Assembly (NCBI RefSeq): GCF_019931145.1
Contig: NZ_JAIOUV010000007.1
Span: 62,001-126,000, forward strand
From: Marinicella meishanensis
GTDB lineage: Bacteria > Pseudomonadota > Gammaproteobacteria > Xanthomonadales > Marinicellaceae
Length of the DNA stretch: 64,000 bases
Direction of reading: 5' to 3'
How positions within the stretch are numbered: the stretch's first letter is position 1; every line of letters begins with the position of its first letter. The translations under genes were made by a program, and so were the position numbers. Positions 54,868 through 61,910 of the stretch are shown one piece after another. The notes under the pieces are model-generated. The model was not told the origin of the DNA and searched no databases. It saw nothing but the letters and a program-made list of their open reading frames with translations.

Positions 54868-55446
54868 TCAGAATTTAATTTCTGGGTTTTCCGCATGTTT
54901 GGGGTTTTCCAGTTCAAAAAACTCCGCTTCACGAAAGTCGTAACGGTTGGCGATCAAATTGGATGGGAACGATTGCACTGCGGTGTTGTATTCCCTGACG
55001 GCCCCGTTGTAATAGCGCCTGGCGTATTGAATTTCTTCCTCGATTTTTTGCAGTTGTTGCTGCAGTTCGATGAAATTGGTGTTGGCTTTCAAATCTGGAT
55101 AGGCTTCGACTTGCACCATCAAACCGGCCAAGGCCTGTGACAGCTTTTGTTCATCTAGACTTTTTTGACCCGGGGTGGCTGCACCGGGCTGATTTCCACC
55201 GCGGGCGGCATTGCGCAGGTTGATCACTTGTTCCAGGGTGGATTGTTCGTGCTGGGCATATTGTTTGACCACATTGACGATGTTGGGAATCAAATCATAA
55301 CGGCGCTTAAGCTGCACATCGATGCCACTCCAACCATCTTCCACATGGTTGCGTTTTTTCACCAAGCGGTTGTAGAGGGAGACCCCCCAAAACACCGCTG
55401 CCCCAATCAGCAACACCAGAAAAAACAAAAAATTGGCTCCTCGCAT
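54868..55446 (-). CDS. lemA: LemA family protein
   Basis: A 192-residue envelope protein. The N-terminal helix FLVLLIGAAVFWGVSLYNRLV is followed by the LemA signature WSGIDVQLKRRYDLIPNIV and long amphipathic helices. LQQQLQKIEEEIQYARRYYNGAVREYN (given here in its central part) is the conserved second block. AGGAGG precedes the start. LemA proteins form helical bundles attached to the inner membrane, and the gene is regularly next to DUF2207 or TPM-domain genes, as here. The biochemical role is unknown. Confidence 0.95.
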   Translation of the reverse strand: MRGANFLFFLVLLIGAAVFWGVSLYNRLVKKRNHVEDGWSGIDVQLKRRYDLIPNIVNVVKQYAQHEQSTLEQVINLRNAARGGNQPGAATPGQKSLDEQKLSQALAGLMVQVEAYPDLKANTNFIELQQQLQKIEEEIQYARRYYNGAVREYNTAVQSFPSNLIANRYDFREAEFFELENPKHAENPEIKF

Positions 55447-55543
55447 AATGCCTCCTCAATTTGACTCCCAATCATTATAACCATTCATGGCCACTTTTGA
55501 GTAGTGCCTAAAGTGATGCACGACAAAGACTTAAAGACCGGGC

Positions 55544-55579
55544 AAAAAAAGAGCCGATCATATGACCGGCCCTCTTTTT
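55544..55579 (-). terminator. Rho-independent terminator for the tandem secreted-protein operon
   Basis: On the minus strand AAGAGGGCCGGTCATATG pairs imperfectly with ATGATCGGCTCTT, then seven T residues. It lies 18 bp after the stop of the gene at 55598. The complementary A/T flanks may also let it act on the other strand. Confidence 0.85.
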
Positions 55580-55597
55580 ACCTCGTTTTATGGTTGC

Positions 55598-56188
55598 TCA
55601 GTATTCGAACTTGTGTGCAAATACCGTTTCAGCCGCATACTCAGGTGGGATGTAGCCGACCCTGATCATGCAAGGATTGCCCGAAGGGGTGGCTTCAACA
55701 TTCCAACGAACCACATAAGACTCACCAGCGGTGGTGGTGTCCCACAAATAGGCTCCTGCAGATGCGCTACCGCCCCCGGCTGCTGGGGTACTGACGAAGG
55801 CGTTGGTTGCAAAGGCACCCAAACCATCAAAATTGTAAATTTCAACGTCACCAGCATCATTTCCACTGTTGTTATAAAAACCACCCACCGAAACCAGGAT
55901 GGAGCCATCTGGAATGGTGATGTTTTCATCAATGAACAAAGTGGTTGCCGTCGTGTTGCTGATGCAACCACCACCGGCATAATCAAACGTCGTGGTTCCA
56001 TTTCTGATGGTCTGCATGGAAGATGCACCATAGCTCAAGAATTGGATGCCTCCGGTTGTGGGAAAACCTCCCAACACCGAATCTGTCATCACTTCGTTTG
56101 TCAGATCAGGCTCACCACCGTTGTCCTCAGCCAAGGCCAACGATCCTGTGGTCGTCAATAAGAAACCAAATATATAATGTTTTTTCAT
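55598..56188 (-). CDS. secreted protein of a tandem paralogous pair (downstream copy)
   Basis: A 196-residue exported protein (signal ending SLALAE) of unknown function. The central part contains YAGGGCISN and a beta-rich region with many Gly, Thr and Asn residues, followed by a single Cys in GNPCMIRVGYIP. The two Cys residues could form a disulfide. The C-terminus ends AAETVFAHKFEY, which resembles the IFxDxFE tail of the propeller protein at 20248. It lies 25 bp after its paralogue, so the two form one operon closed by a terminator. Confidence 0.72.
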   Translation of the reverse strand: MKKHYIFGFLLTTTGSLALAEDNGGEPDLTNEVMTDSVLGGFPTTGGIQFLSYGASSMQTIRNGTTTFDYAGGGCISNTTATTLFIDENITIPDGSILVSVGGFYNNSGNDAGDVEIYNFDGLGAFATNAFVSTPAAGGGSASAGAYLWDTTTAGESYVVRWNVEATPSGNPCMIRVGYIPPEYAAETVFAHKFEY

Positions 56189-56213
56189 GGTATTTCTCCT
56201 TATTCAGCCCAAA

Positions 56214-56801
56214 TCAGTTGGGGTTAACAACGAAGCGCACACCACAAGCCTCAATCAGATTGTCATCAACACCCTCAAAACGCACGATCAAAGCGCCAGC
56301 GGTGTTGTCGACCACATGGGTGAAGGTGGTGAAGTCAGAACCGGCTCCAGTATCGGTACTCGATACAACAGAATCGATGCTTGTGAATGTACCGTCACCA
56401 TTCATCTGAAAAAGAATCGCTTGAGTGGTATCGCTGGCTGTTGAATCGACATAGTAAAACCGCATCAAACCGATGCTGTGGCCTGAAGGCAGATTCAAGT
56501 TTTGGTCCAACCAGGCAGTGCCACCGTTGCCCACGGCATTCATACAACCGCCGCCGGCATAATTGGTGGTGTAACCTGATTCATAAGGTGTGGCGCTGGA
56601 AGCGGCCAAGAACACAAAATAAGAACCACCGGCTTTGACACTGTCACCGGCCAAGATGGCTTCTTCAATGGGCGTCAGCTCCTCATAGTACGCTTTCGGT
56701 TGGTATTGCTCCATACCCAACTCACTGCCACCATCGGCGAAGGCTGATTGTGCACCCATAGACAGAATGGCTAATGCCGTTAATTTAGATTTAATTTTCA
56801 T
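56214..56801 (-). CDS. secreted protein of a tandem paralogous pair (upstream copy)
   Basis: A 195-residue exported protein (signal ending SAFADG). It shares with its downstream neighbour the pattern YAGGGC(I/M)N, a following D-x-N-(I/L)-x-(I/L)-P-x-G block, and a C-terminal Cys region (EACGVRFVVNP). It lacks the IFxDxFE-type tail. The start is ATG 56801 with GGGG upstream; the frame is open to 56840. A promoter with TTTACA and TACAAT lies just upstream. Function unknown; a repeat-free secreted lectin-like or structural role is possible. Confidence 0.7.
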   Translation of the reverse strand: MKIKSKLTALAILSMGAQSAFADGGSELGMEQYQPKAYYEELTPIEEAILAGDSVKAGGSYFVFLAASSATPYESGYTTNYAGGGCMNAVGNGGTAWLDQNLNLPSGHSIGLMRFYYVDSTASDTTQAILFQMNGDGTFTSIDSVVSSTDTGAGSDFTTFTHVVDNTAGALIVRFEGVDDNLIEACGVRFVVNPN

Positions 56802-57139
56802 TTTTTTACCCCGTTTGTAGTTAATTAATGGTGATTCCATTGTACTGAGGAGCTAACAGATATGTAAAATTAATTTGGGACATTCATCACGTTTTTGGTA
56901 TTTTTTTGGTGAAAAAACGCCTTTCAATCTGTGTTTTCTGAAATTCTTATCGCATTTTTCTGACCATTTGTCGATAAATTCTGACAAGTATTCGGGGCTT
57001 TATCATTGATTGGTCCAAGCACACAATGGTTTATGGGTTCAGCCAATAGACAGGCAATGGCCAAGGGCATCACCATGGACATGGTCATAGGAAACACCAC
57101 AGACACATCACATGCCCATGATGACGAAATGCGGCTTGA
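56802..57139. other. intergenic region
   Basis: About 340 bp between two minus-strand genes. It is AT-rich on the left, where the promoter of the tandem secreted pair lies. Short open frames on both strands here have no ribosome site or family match. No terminator for the acyltransferase gene is obvious. I see nothing else. Confidence 0.4.
56839..56868 (-). promoter_or_regulatory. promoter of the tandem secreted-protein operon
   Basis: On the minus strand TTTACA (56868-56863) and TACAAT (56844-56839) are spaced 18 bp in an AT-rich stretch. The 5' leader would be about 30 bases and contains the GGGG ribosome site. Confidence 0.6.
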
Positions 57140-58594
57140 TTATATGAAAGATTCGAACAGGTCTTCGTGCACTTCCCCGTCCCAGGGATGCAACATCATC
57201 AGTTCACGCAACTTGGCAAACTGTTCAGGAAAACGCACAATGACATGGTGCGGTTGGGGGACAGACTTCTTGTCCACGATCAAGCCAAATTCCACTTGGC
57301 CGTTGTATGACAGGATGCTGATGCCCATACCAATGGTACCGTTTTGTGGTACCCAGAACATGGTTTTCTCCACCTTGCAACCGGCGATGTACAAGGGCAC
57401 CGAAGGACCTGGCACATTGGTCAGTACGGCGGTGGCCTTTTTAGAAAACAAATTCAGCAGTTTGTTTTGCACTGCTTGCGGCGCCAAGCCAATCATGCTG
57501 AGCAAGCCCAATGAAACCAAGGCTTGCTTCGATTTTTTCAATTCATTCATCTCATGATGAACATACGACAGGCGTTTCAGCGGGTTGTCTTCAAAAATCG
57601 GCAGGTTCAGAAACACCAGGCCGAAGTGGTTACCCAGCTCTTTGGCGTGCTTTAAGGGCCGTAAATTGACTGGTACGGTGGCCCGAATGACTTTGGCATT
57701 GGGGTCATCACCGCTTTCCAGCATGTATTCACGCAAAGCGCCAGCCAAATTGGAAATCAACACATCATTCACCGTGGTACCGGTGGCTTTGGCAATGGCT
57801 TTGACTTCATCCAAGGGAATGGACTGGGCCCAGGCCACCCGTTTGCGGGTACACAGCTGGGTTTTATAGACCGTTTGTGGATCATCACTTAAGGTCAATG
57901 CATTGAACAATTCCTCGGCCATGTCAATGGAGTCACCCACGCCCTTCTCGATCAAACTGGGGTCTTGCAAGATTTTCTTACCCAGTTCAGTCATGTCATT
58001 CATCATTTTCAGTGAATGGACCCATTGTTTTTTGGCGGGGTTGATCACTTGTTTCAACAAACCCAACTTTTGGTGTTGTTCTTTGACCGTTTCGTCGACA
58101 TCGAAATCCAAACTCTTTTCTCGGCTGGTGCTGGTCATTGACAACAGCACCTGAATCAAGGCGATGCCATCGGCGTAACAATGGTGAATGCGGGACACGA
58201 CCACCGGCCCCTTTTCATAGTTTTCAACGATGTGGAAAGACCACAGGGGCTTGTGTTTGTCCAGCGGTGTGGAGGCCAGGTTGCTGACATAGTCTTGCAA
58301 CTCACGGTAATCGGCTTTACCAGGCAAAGCCACCCGCCTGACGTGTGCGGCCATGTCAAAGTATTGGTCATCCTGCCAGTAAGAGCCACTGGCATTTTGG
58401 TGGGCCAATTGCCGAAAGCGGCGGTATTTCAAAAACTTTTTTTCCAAGGCCTCGGTGAATTGGGCCAAATCAGGCATTTGATCCAGAAACATCAACCCGG
58501 TGATCATCATCAAATTATGCGGAGATTCCATCCGCAACCAGGCCGTATCCACCTTGCGCATGGGTTCTTTCTTGTCATCGATGTACTGGAACAT
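57140..58594 (-). CDS. wax ester synthase / diacylglycerol acyltransferase-like (WS/DGAT) protein
   Basis: A 484-residue acyltransferase that joins acyl-CoA to fatty alcohols or diacylglycerol, making wax esters or triacylglycerol storage lipid. The catalytic HHxxxDG motif appears as IHHCYADGIAL. The conserved TNVPGPSVPLYIAG and NGTIGMGISILSYNGQVEFG blocks (quoted in part) are also present. An N-terminal ATG at 58561 (MRKVDTAWLRME) matches the usual family start as well as the longer start. It diverges from the Ser/Thr kinase. Expected to work at the membrane with neutral-lipid bodies. Confidence 0.9.
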   Translation of the reverse strand: MFQYIDDKKEPMRKVDTAWLRMESPHNLMMITGLMFLDQMPDLAQFTEALEKKFLKYRRFRQLAHQNASGSYWQDDQYFDMAAHVRRVALPGKADYRELQDYVSNLASTPLDKHKPLWSFHIVENYEKGPVVVSRIHHCYADGIALIQVLLSMTSTSREKSLDFDVDETVKEQHQKLGLLKQVINPAKKQWVHSLKMMNDMTELGKKILQDPSLIEKGVGDSIDMAEELFNALTLSDDPQTVYKTQLCTRKRVAWAQSIPLDEVKAIAKATGTTVNDVLISNLAGALREYMLESGDDPNAKVIRATVPVNLRPLKHAKELGNHFGLVFLNLPIFEDNPLKRLSYVHHEMNELKKSKQALVSLGLLSMIGLAPQAVQNKLLNLFSKKATAVLTNVPGPSVPLYIAGCKVEKTMFWVPQNGTIGMGISILSYNGQVEFGLIVDKKSVPQPHHVIVRFPEQFAKLRELMMLHPWDGEVHEDLFESFI

Positions 58595-58634
58595 GGGCTG
58601 AAATTTTTTTGGTTTATATTTGTCCTGCCTTCAT

Positions 58635-58640
58635 TATAAT
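58635..58640 (+). promoter_or_regulatory. -10 box of the Ser/Thr kinase gene
   Basis: A perfect TATAAT. Seven bases after it begins a nine-codon mini-frame (58648-58677) whose TAA overlaps the kinase ATG as TAATG, so a leaderless mini-frame coupled to the kinase is possible. The -35 is weak. Confidence 0.45.
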
Positions 58641-58676
58641 AGAAAGCATGAATAAGTATACAGCCCTCTGTTGCTA

Positions 58677-59858
58677 ATGGAAGAATCCTTCGACATTGAA
58701 ATCCCGAACTTCATACTGGGCAAAGAAATCGGCCGTGGTGGCATGGCGCGGGTGTTCATCGGGGAACAGTTGGAGCCGAAAAGACCGGTGGCCATCAAGA
58801 TCGTTACCCCCCAAGGCAACGACCCCAAAATCCTGGAAGACCTGCAAAAAGAAGGTGACACGGTGGCCCAATTTTCGCACCCCAACATCGTCACGGTGTT
58901 CTCTTGTGGGGTGATTGAACAAAATTATTATTTGGCCATGGAAATCCTCAGCGGTGGGGATTTGAAGAAAAAGATTGAAGAAGGCATCACCGAATTGGAG
59001 GCTTTCAACATCATGGTGGACATGGCCAAAGCCCTGGAACATGCCCACAAACGCGGTACCCTACACCGCGATATCAAGCCAGAAAACATTCTGTTCCATG
59101 AGGATGGCCAGGCGGTGTTGGTGGACTTTGGCATCGCCAAAGCACAGAACACCGTCAGTGAATTCACCCGCGTCGGCGCGGTGGTTGGCACCCCCCACTA
59201 CATGAGCCCTGAACGGGCTTTGGGCAAAGAAATCGACGAACGCTCTGACCTCTATGCGTTGGGGGTGGTGTTGTACGAGATGCTGATTGGCAAGAAAGTG
59301 TTTGAAGGCAGTGACACCTTTGCCATCAGCTATGCCCATGTGCACGAGCCGGTACCCGATCTGCCCGAAGAAAAAGCCAAGTACCAAACCTTGCTGAATA
59401 AGTTGTTGGCGAAAAATCCGGATGACCGCTTCCAAACGGCCACACAGCTGGTGGCGCAGCTGAAAAAGTATTTGCGGCGGTTAAAACCGATCACCGACAC
59501 CACCCATTCCTTCGCCCCACTGCCGGATCTGGCGGCGAAGAAAAAGTCCAGCCCCCTGCCCTTCATCATCACCGGTGTGATTGTGGTGGTGGCGGTGTTG
59601 GTTGGGGTGTGGTTCATGAATCAACAAGCAGCGATCGAAATCAACCAAACCGATTTGACCACCGAACAGCAGATAGAAATGTCGGACAAATTATTGGCCG
59701 CCGAATCCCAATTCAGATTGGGCAATGTGGCCATGGCTGAGCAATTGTATGAATCGGTGCTGGTTGACTACGATTGCAACAATGAGGAAGCCGGCAACCG
59801 CATGAAAACCATCAACAAAGCCAAATTGGATCAAATCATGGCCGCCTGCGAACCGTGA
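58677..59858 (+). CDS. membrane-anchored Ser/Thr protein kinase
   Basis: A 393-residue Hanks-type kinase. The Gly loop GKEIGRGGMARVF, ATP-binding Lys41 (VAIK), catalytic HRDIKPEN (residues 130-137) and metal Asp150 (VDFG) are intact. Activation-segment motifs GTPHYMSPER and DLYALGVVLYEM follow. A single transmembrane helix lies at about 294-314, followed by a ~75-residue extracytoplasmic tail with a short helical repeat-like region and one Cys pair. Cytoplasmic targets are unknown. The start ATG lacks a clear ribosome site and overlaps a mini-frame. It converges with the caspase-like gene, separated by a terminator. Confidence 0.93.
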   Translation: MEESFDIEIPNFILGKEIGRGGMARVFIGEQLEPKRPVAIKIVTPQGNDPKILEDLQKEGDTVAQFSHPNIVTVFSCGVIEQNYYLAMEILSGGDLKKKIEEGITELEAFNIMVDMAKALEHAHKRGTLHRDIKPENILFHEDGQAVLVDFGIAKAQNTVSEFTRVGAVVGTPHYMSPERALGKEIDERSDLYALGVVLYEMLIGKKVFEGSDTFAISYAHVHEPVPDLPEEKAKYQTLLNKLLAKNPDDRFQTATQLVAQLKKYLRRLKPITDTTHSFAPLPDLAAKKKSSPLPFIITGVIVVVAVLVGVWFMNQQAAIEINQTDLTTEQQIEMSDKLLAAESQFRLGNVAMAEQLYESVLVDYDCNNEEAGNRMKTINKAKLDQIMAACEP

Positions 59859-59879
59859 TCACGCCGTGATTTGGGCACA

Positions 59880-59909
59880 AAAAAAGCAGCCAGTTGGCTG
59901 CTTTTTTTT
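59880..59909. terminator. bidirectional Rho-independent terminator
   Basis: AAAAAAGCAGCCA / TGGCTGCTTTTTTT with a short loop. It serves both the kinase gene (plus) and the caspase-like operon (minus). Confidence 0.9.
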
Positions 59910-59925
59910 GACCAGAATAAGCTGG

Positions 59926-61899
59926 TCAGATGCTGGCTGGCAAGAAGTAAAATTCACTGCCTTCATGGCCGGCATGGCGCACTGCGGTGTATTCAGGGCT
60001 TTGTTGGATGCCCGTCAACTTGGAGCGCAATCGGACCTGTTGGTCCAGTGCTTTGTACAAGCGATACCCTTCCATCACCCCGTCGTTTTCTTTCAACACG
60101 TCCAACAAGGCCGAGGCAAAGATGGAATGACCGTCACCGCCACTGTCCAGCACCGGCTGTAAGCCACCAGAGGTCAACACCGTGCGGGCCTTGACCCGGG
60201 AAGTGAAAAGGATGTCATTTTCCGCCACATCTTCTGGGAAGGGCCTAATGGCTGAGCCTGACATGGTGCCAGAATAACAAGAATCGGCGATCACCATCAC
60301 GTGCTTGGCATTCATGCTGGACATGAACTCACTGATCACGTTGTTGGGGATCCAGGTTTTTTTGTCATCCAATTTGGCATCGGTGGGGATCCAATAACCG
60401 TCTTGCCGCTCATCAATCAAACCGTGACCGGCATAATAAACCACCAGATTATCCAACTTACCCAGTTTTTCCTGGTAATCGGCCAAGGCCTGAACGATCT
60501 CTAAATGCGTCGCGTTTTCCAGAATCTGGGTTTGGTAGCCGTAGTTTTCTGACAACACCTTGCCGACTTGTTGGGCATCATTGATGGCGGTGCCCAAGTC
60601 TTCCAGGTCGTTGTAATTGTTGTTGCCAATCACCAACGCGTGGTAAGTACCCAAATCTTGTTTGAAACGTTTGGTAAAAATGTCGGACAAGTAGCGTGGT
60701 TTGATTTGTTCCAGCAGTTGTCGCACCACCACAAAGCGTTCCACCGATTTGGAACCGTCATTCTTCACTGCTTCAATGCTCACCGGCGTGTCATCGTTCT
60801 CAATCAATGGCACATCCACACTGAAGATGCCGGTGTCGGTCAGTTTATCGGTGATGTTTTCATTGTTCAAAGTCAAGCCAGCCACTTCTTCAGGCGGATT
60901 GACACTGCCCATGATGGACATCGACTTGGCTTGGTTGTTGGCGATTGGGATGCTGCGAATGCCCCGGGTTAACAAGATGTCCGGCGTGATCACATTGATG
61001 CCAAATTGATCGGTGTTCATGGCCAACTCTTGACCATTTTCAGCAGCAATCTTGCGCACCAAGGTGGAAGCCAATTCGCGGCTTTCTGCATTTTTAGATG
61101 TCAGGTCTTTGACCTGTTGTTCCAATTCAGCAATTTGCTGCTTGACCCTAGGATCATCATTCTTCTCACGCAATTCGGCTTGCAAGCGTTGCAGCTCGGT
61201 GTTGGCTGATTGGATGTAGTCCTGGGTTTTTTGGTAATTTTCATTGACCGCTGACAACTCGTTTTTCAAGGTAAAGACTTGACGTTCCAATTGGATGCGT
61301 TGGTGTTCTTTTTCCCGACGATCCCGCAAATCTTGCTCAGTCACCAATTCCAACTTGGCCTCTGTGACGCCAGCTGCTTGGCGGTATAGGTTGATGGCTT
61401 TGACCGCATCCTGAGGCACACCCAAGCCTTTTTCATACAAGTTACCCAGGTTCAACTGCGCGGCCGACAAACCTTGATCGGCGGCCTTTTGATACCAGGC
61501 TGCGGCTGACTGATAATCGGGCGTGCCGTTGATGCCACGCTCGAACAATTCACCCATGTAATTTTGCGCGGTGGCATCACCGCCATCGGCTTGTTGCTTC
61601 CACACCTTGGCCACGGTGGCAAAATTGGACTCGTCATAAGCCACGTATTCACCGCCACGCAAAGCGCATTCCTTGGCCGTTAATTTGGCTGGTTTGCGCG
61701 GTGGAATGTAAGTGAAGTTTTGCCCCAACTGCCGAATTTGTGGCGGCAACAGACAATCCACAATGTACAGTTGGTCTGGCGTGATCTGACCTTGTTTCAC
61801 CTCTGTGACCTTTTTCGACCGCTTGGCGCTGACATCGGTCACCACCATTGATGTCATGGCCAGGTAGACGCCGATGTATTTAAAGATAACGTTTTTCAT
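59926..61899 (-). CDS. secreted caspase-like peptidase with Sel1 repeats and coiled coil
   Basis: A 657-residue exported protein (signal ending VSAKR, about residue 25). Two Sel1-like repeats lie at about 107-175 (AQNYMGELFERGINGTPDY, AQLNLGNLYEKGLGVPQD). A coiled coil follows at ~185-275, then a beta-rich linker. The caspase (C14) domain runs from ~418 to 640: YHALVIGNNNYNDL, catalytic His492 in YYAGHGL and Cys541 in ADSCYSGT, so the dyad is intact. It follows an autotransporter gene by 11 bp and probably acts in the periplasm. Whether it is a processing protease for surface proteins or part of a stress response is unknown. Confidence 0.9.
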   Translation of the reverse strand: MKNVIFKYIGVYLAMTSMVVTDVSAKRSKKVTEVKQGQITPDQLYIVDCLLPPQIRQLGQNFTYIPPRKPAKLTAKECALRGGEYVAYDESNFATVAKVWKQQADGGDATAQNYMGELFERGINGTPDYQSAAAWYQKAADQGLSAAQLNLGNLYEKGLGVPQDAVKAINLYRQAAGVTEAKLELVTEQDLRDRREKEHQRIQLERQVFTLKNELSAVNENYQKTQDYIQSANTELQRLQAELREKNDDPRVKQQIAELEQQVKDLTSKNAESRELASTLVRKIAAENGQELAMNTDQFGINVITPDILLTRGIRSIPIANNQAKSMSIMGSVNPPEEVAGLTLNNENITDKLTDTGIFSVDVPLIENDDTPVSIEAVKNDGSKSVERFVVVRQLLEQIKPRYLSDIFTKRFKQDLGTYHALVIGNNNYNDLEDLGTAINDAQQVGKVLSENYGYQTQILENATHLEIVQALADYQEKLGKLDNLVVYYAGHGLIDERQDGYWIPTDAKLDDKKTWIPNNVISEFMSSMNAKHVMVIADSCYSGTMSGSAIRPFPEDVAENDILFTSRVKARTVLTSGGLQPVLDSGGDGHSIFASALLDVLKENDGVMEGYRLYKALDQQVRLRSKLTGIQQSPEYTAVRHAGHEGSEFYFLPASI

Positions 61900-61910
61900 G
61901 ATTTCACCTG

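Noticed and set aside
56924-57106. 60-codon minus-strand frame in the gap before the WS/DGAT gene end
   Set aside because: It has a Met-rich hydrophobic start, but no ribosome site and no downstream partner. Chance frames of this length are common.
57006-57557. 183-codon open frame on the plus strand overlapping the WS/DGAT gene
   Set aside because: Most of it is antisense to a clear acyltransferase, and the part in the intergenic region shows no ribosome site or motif.
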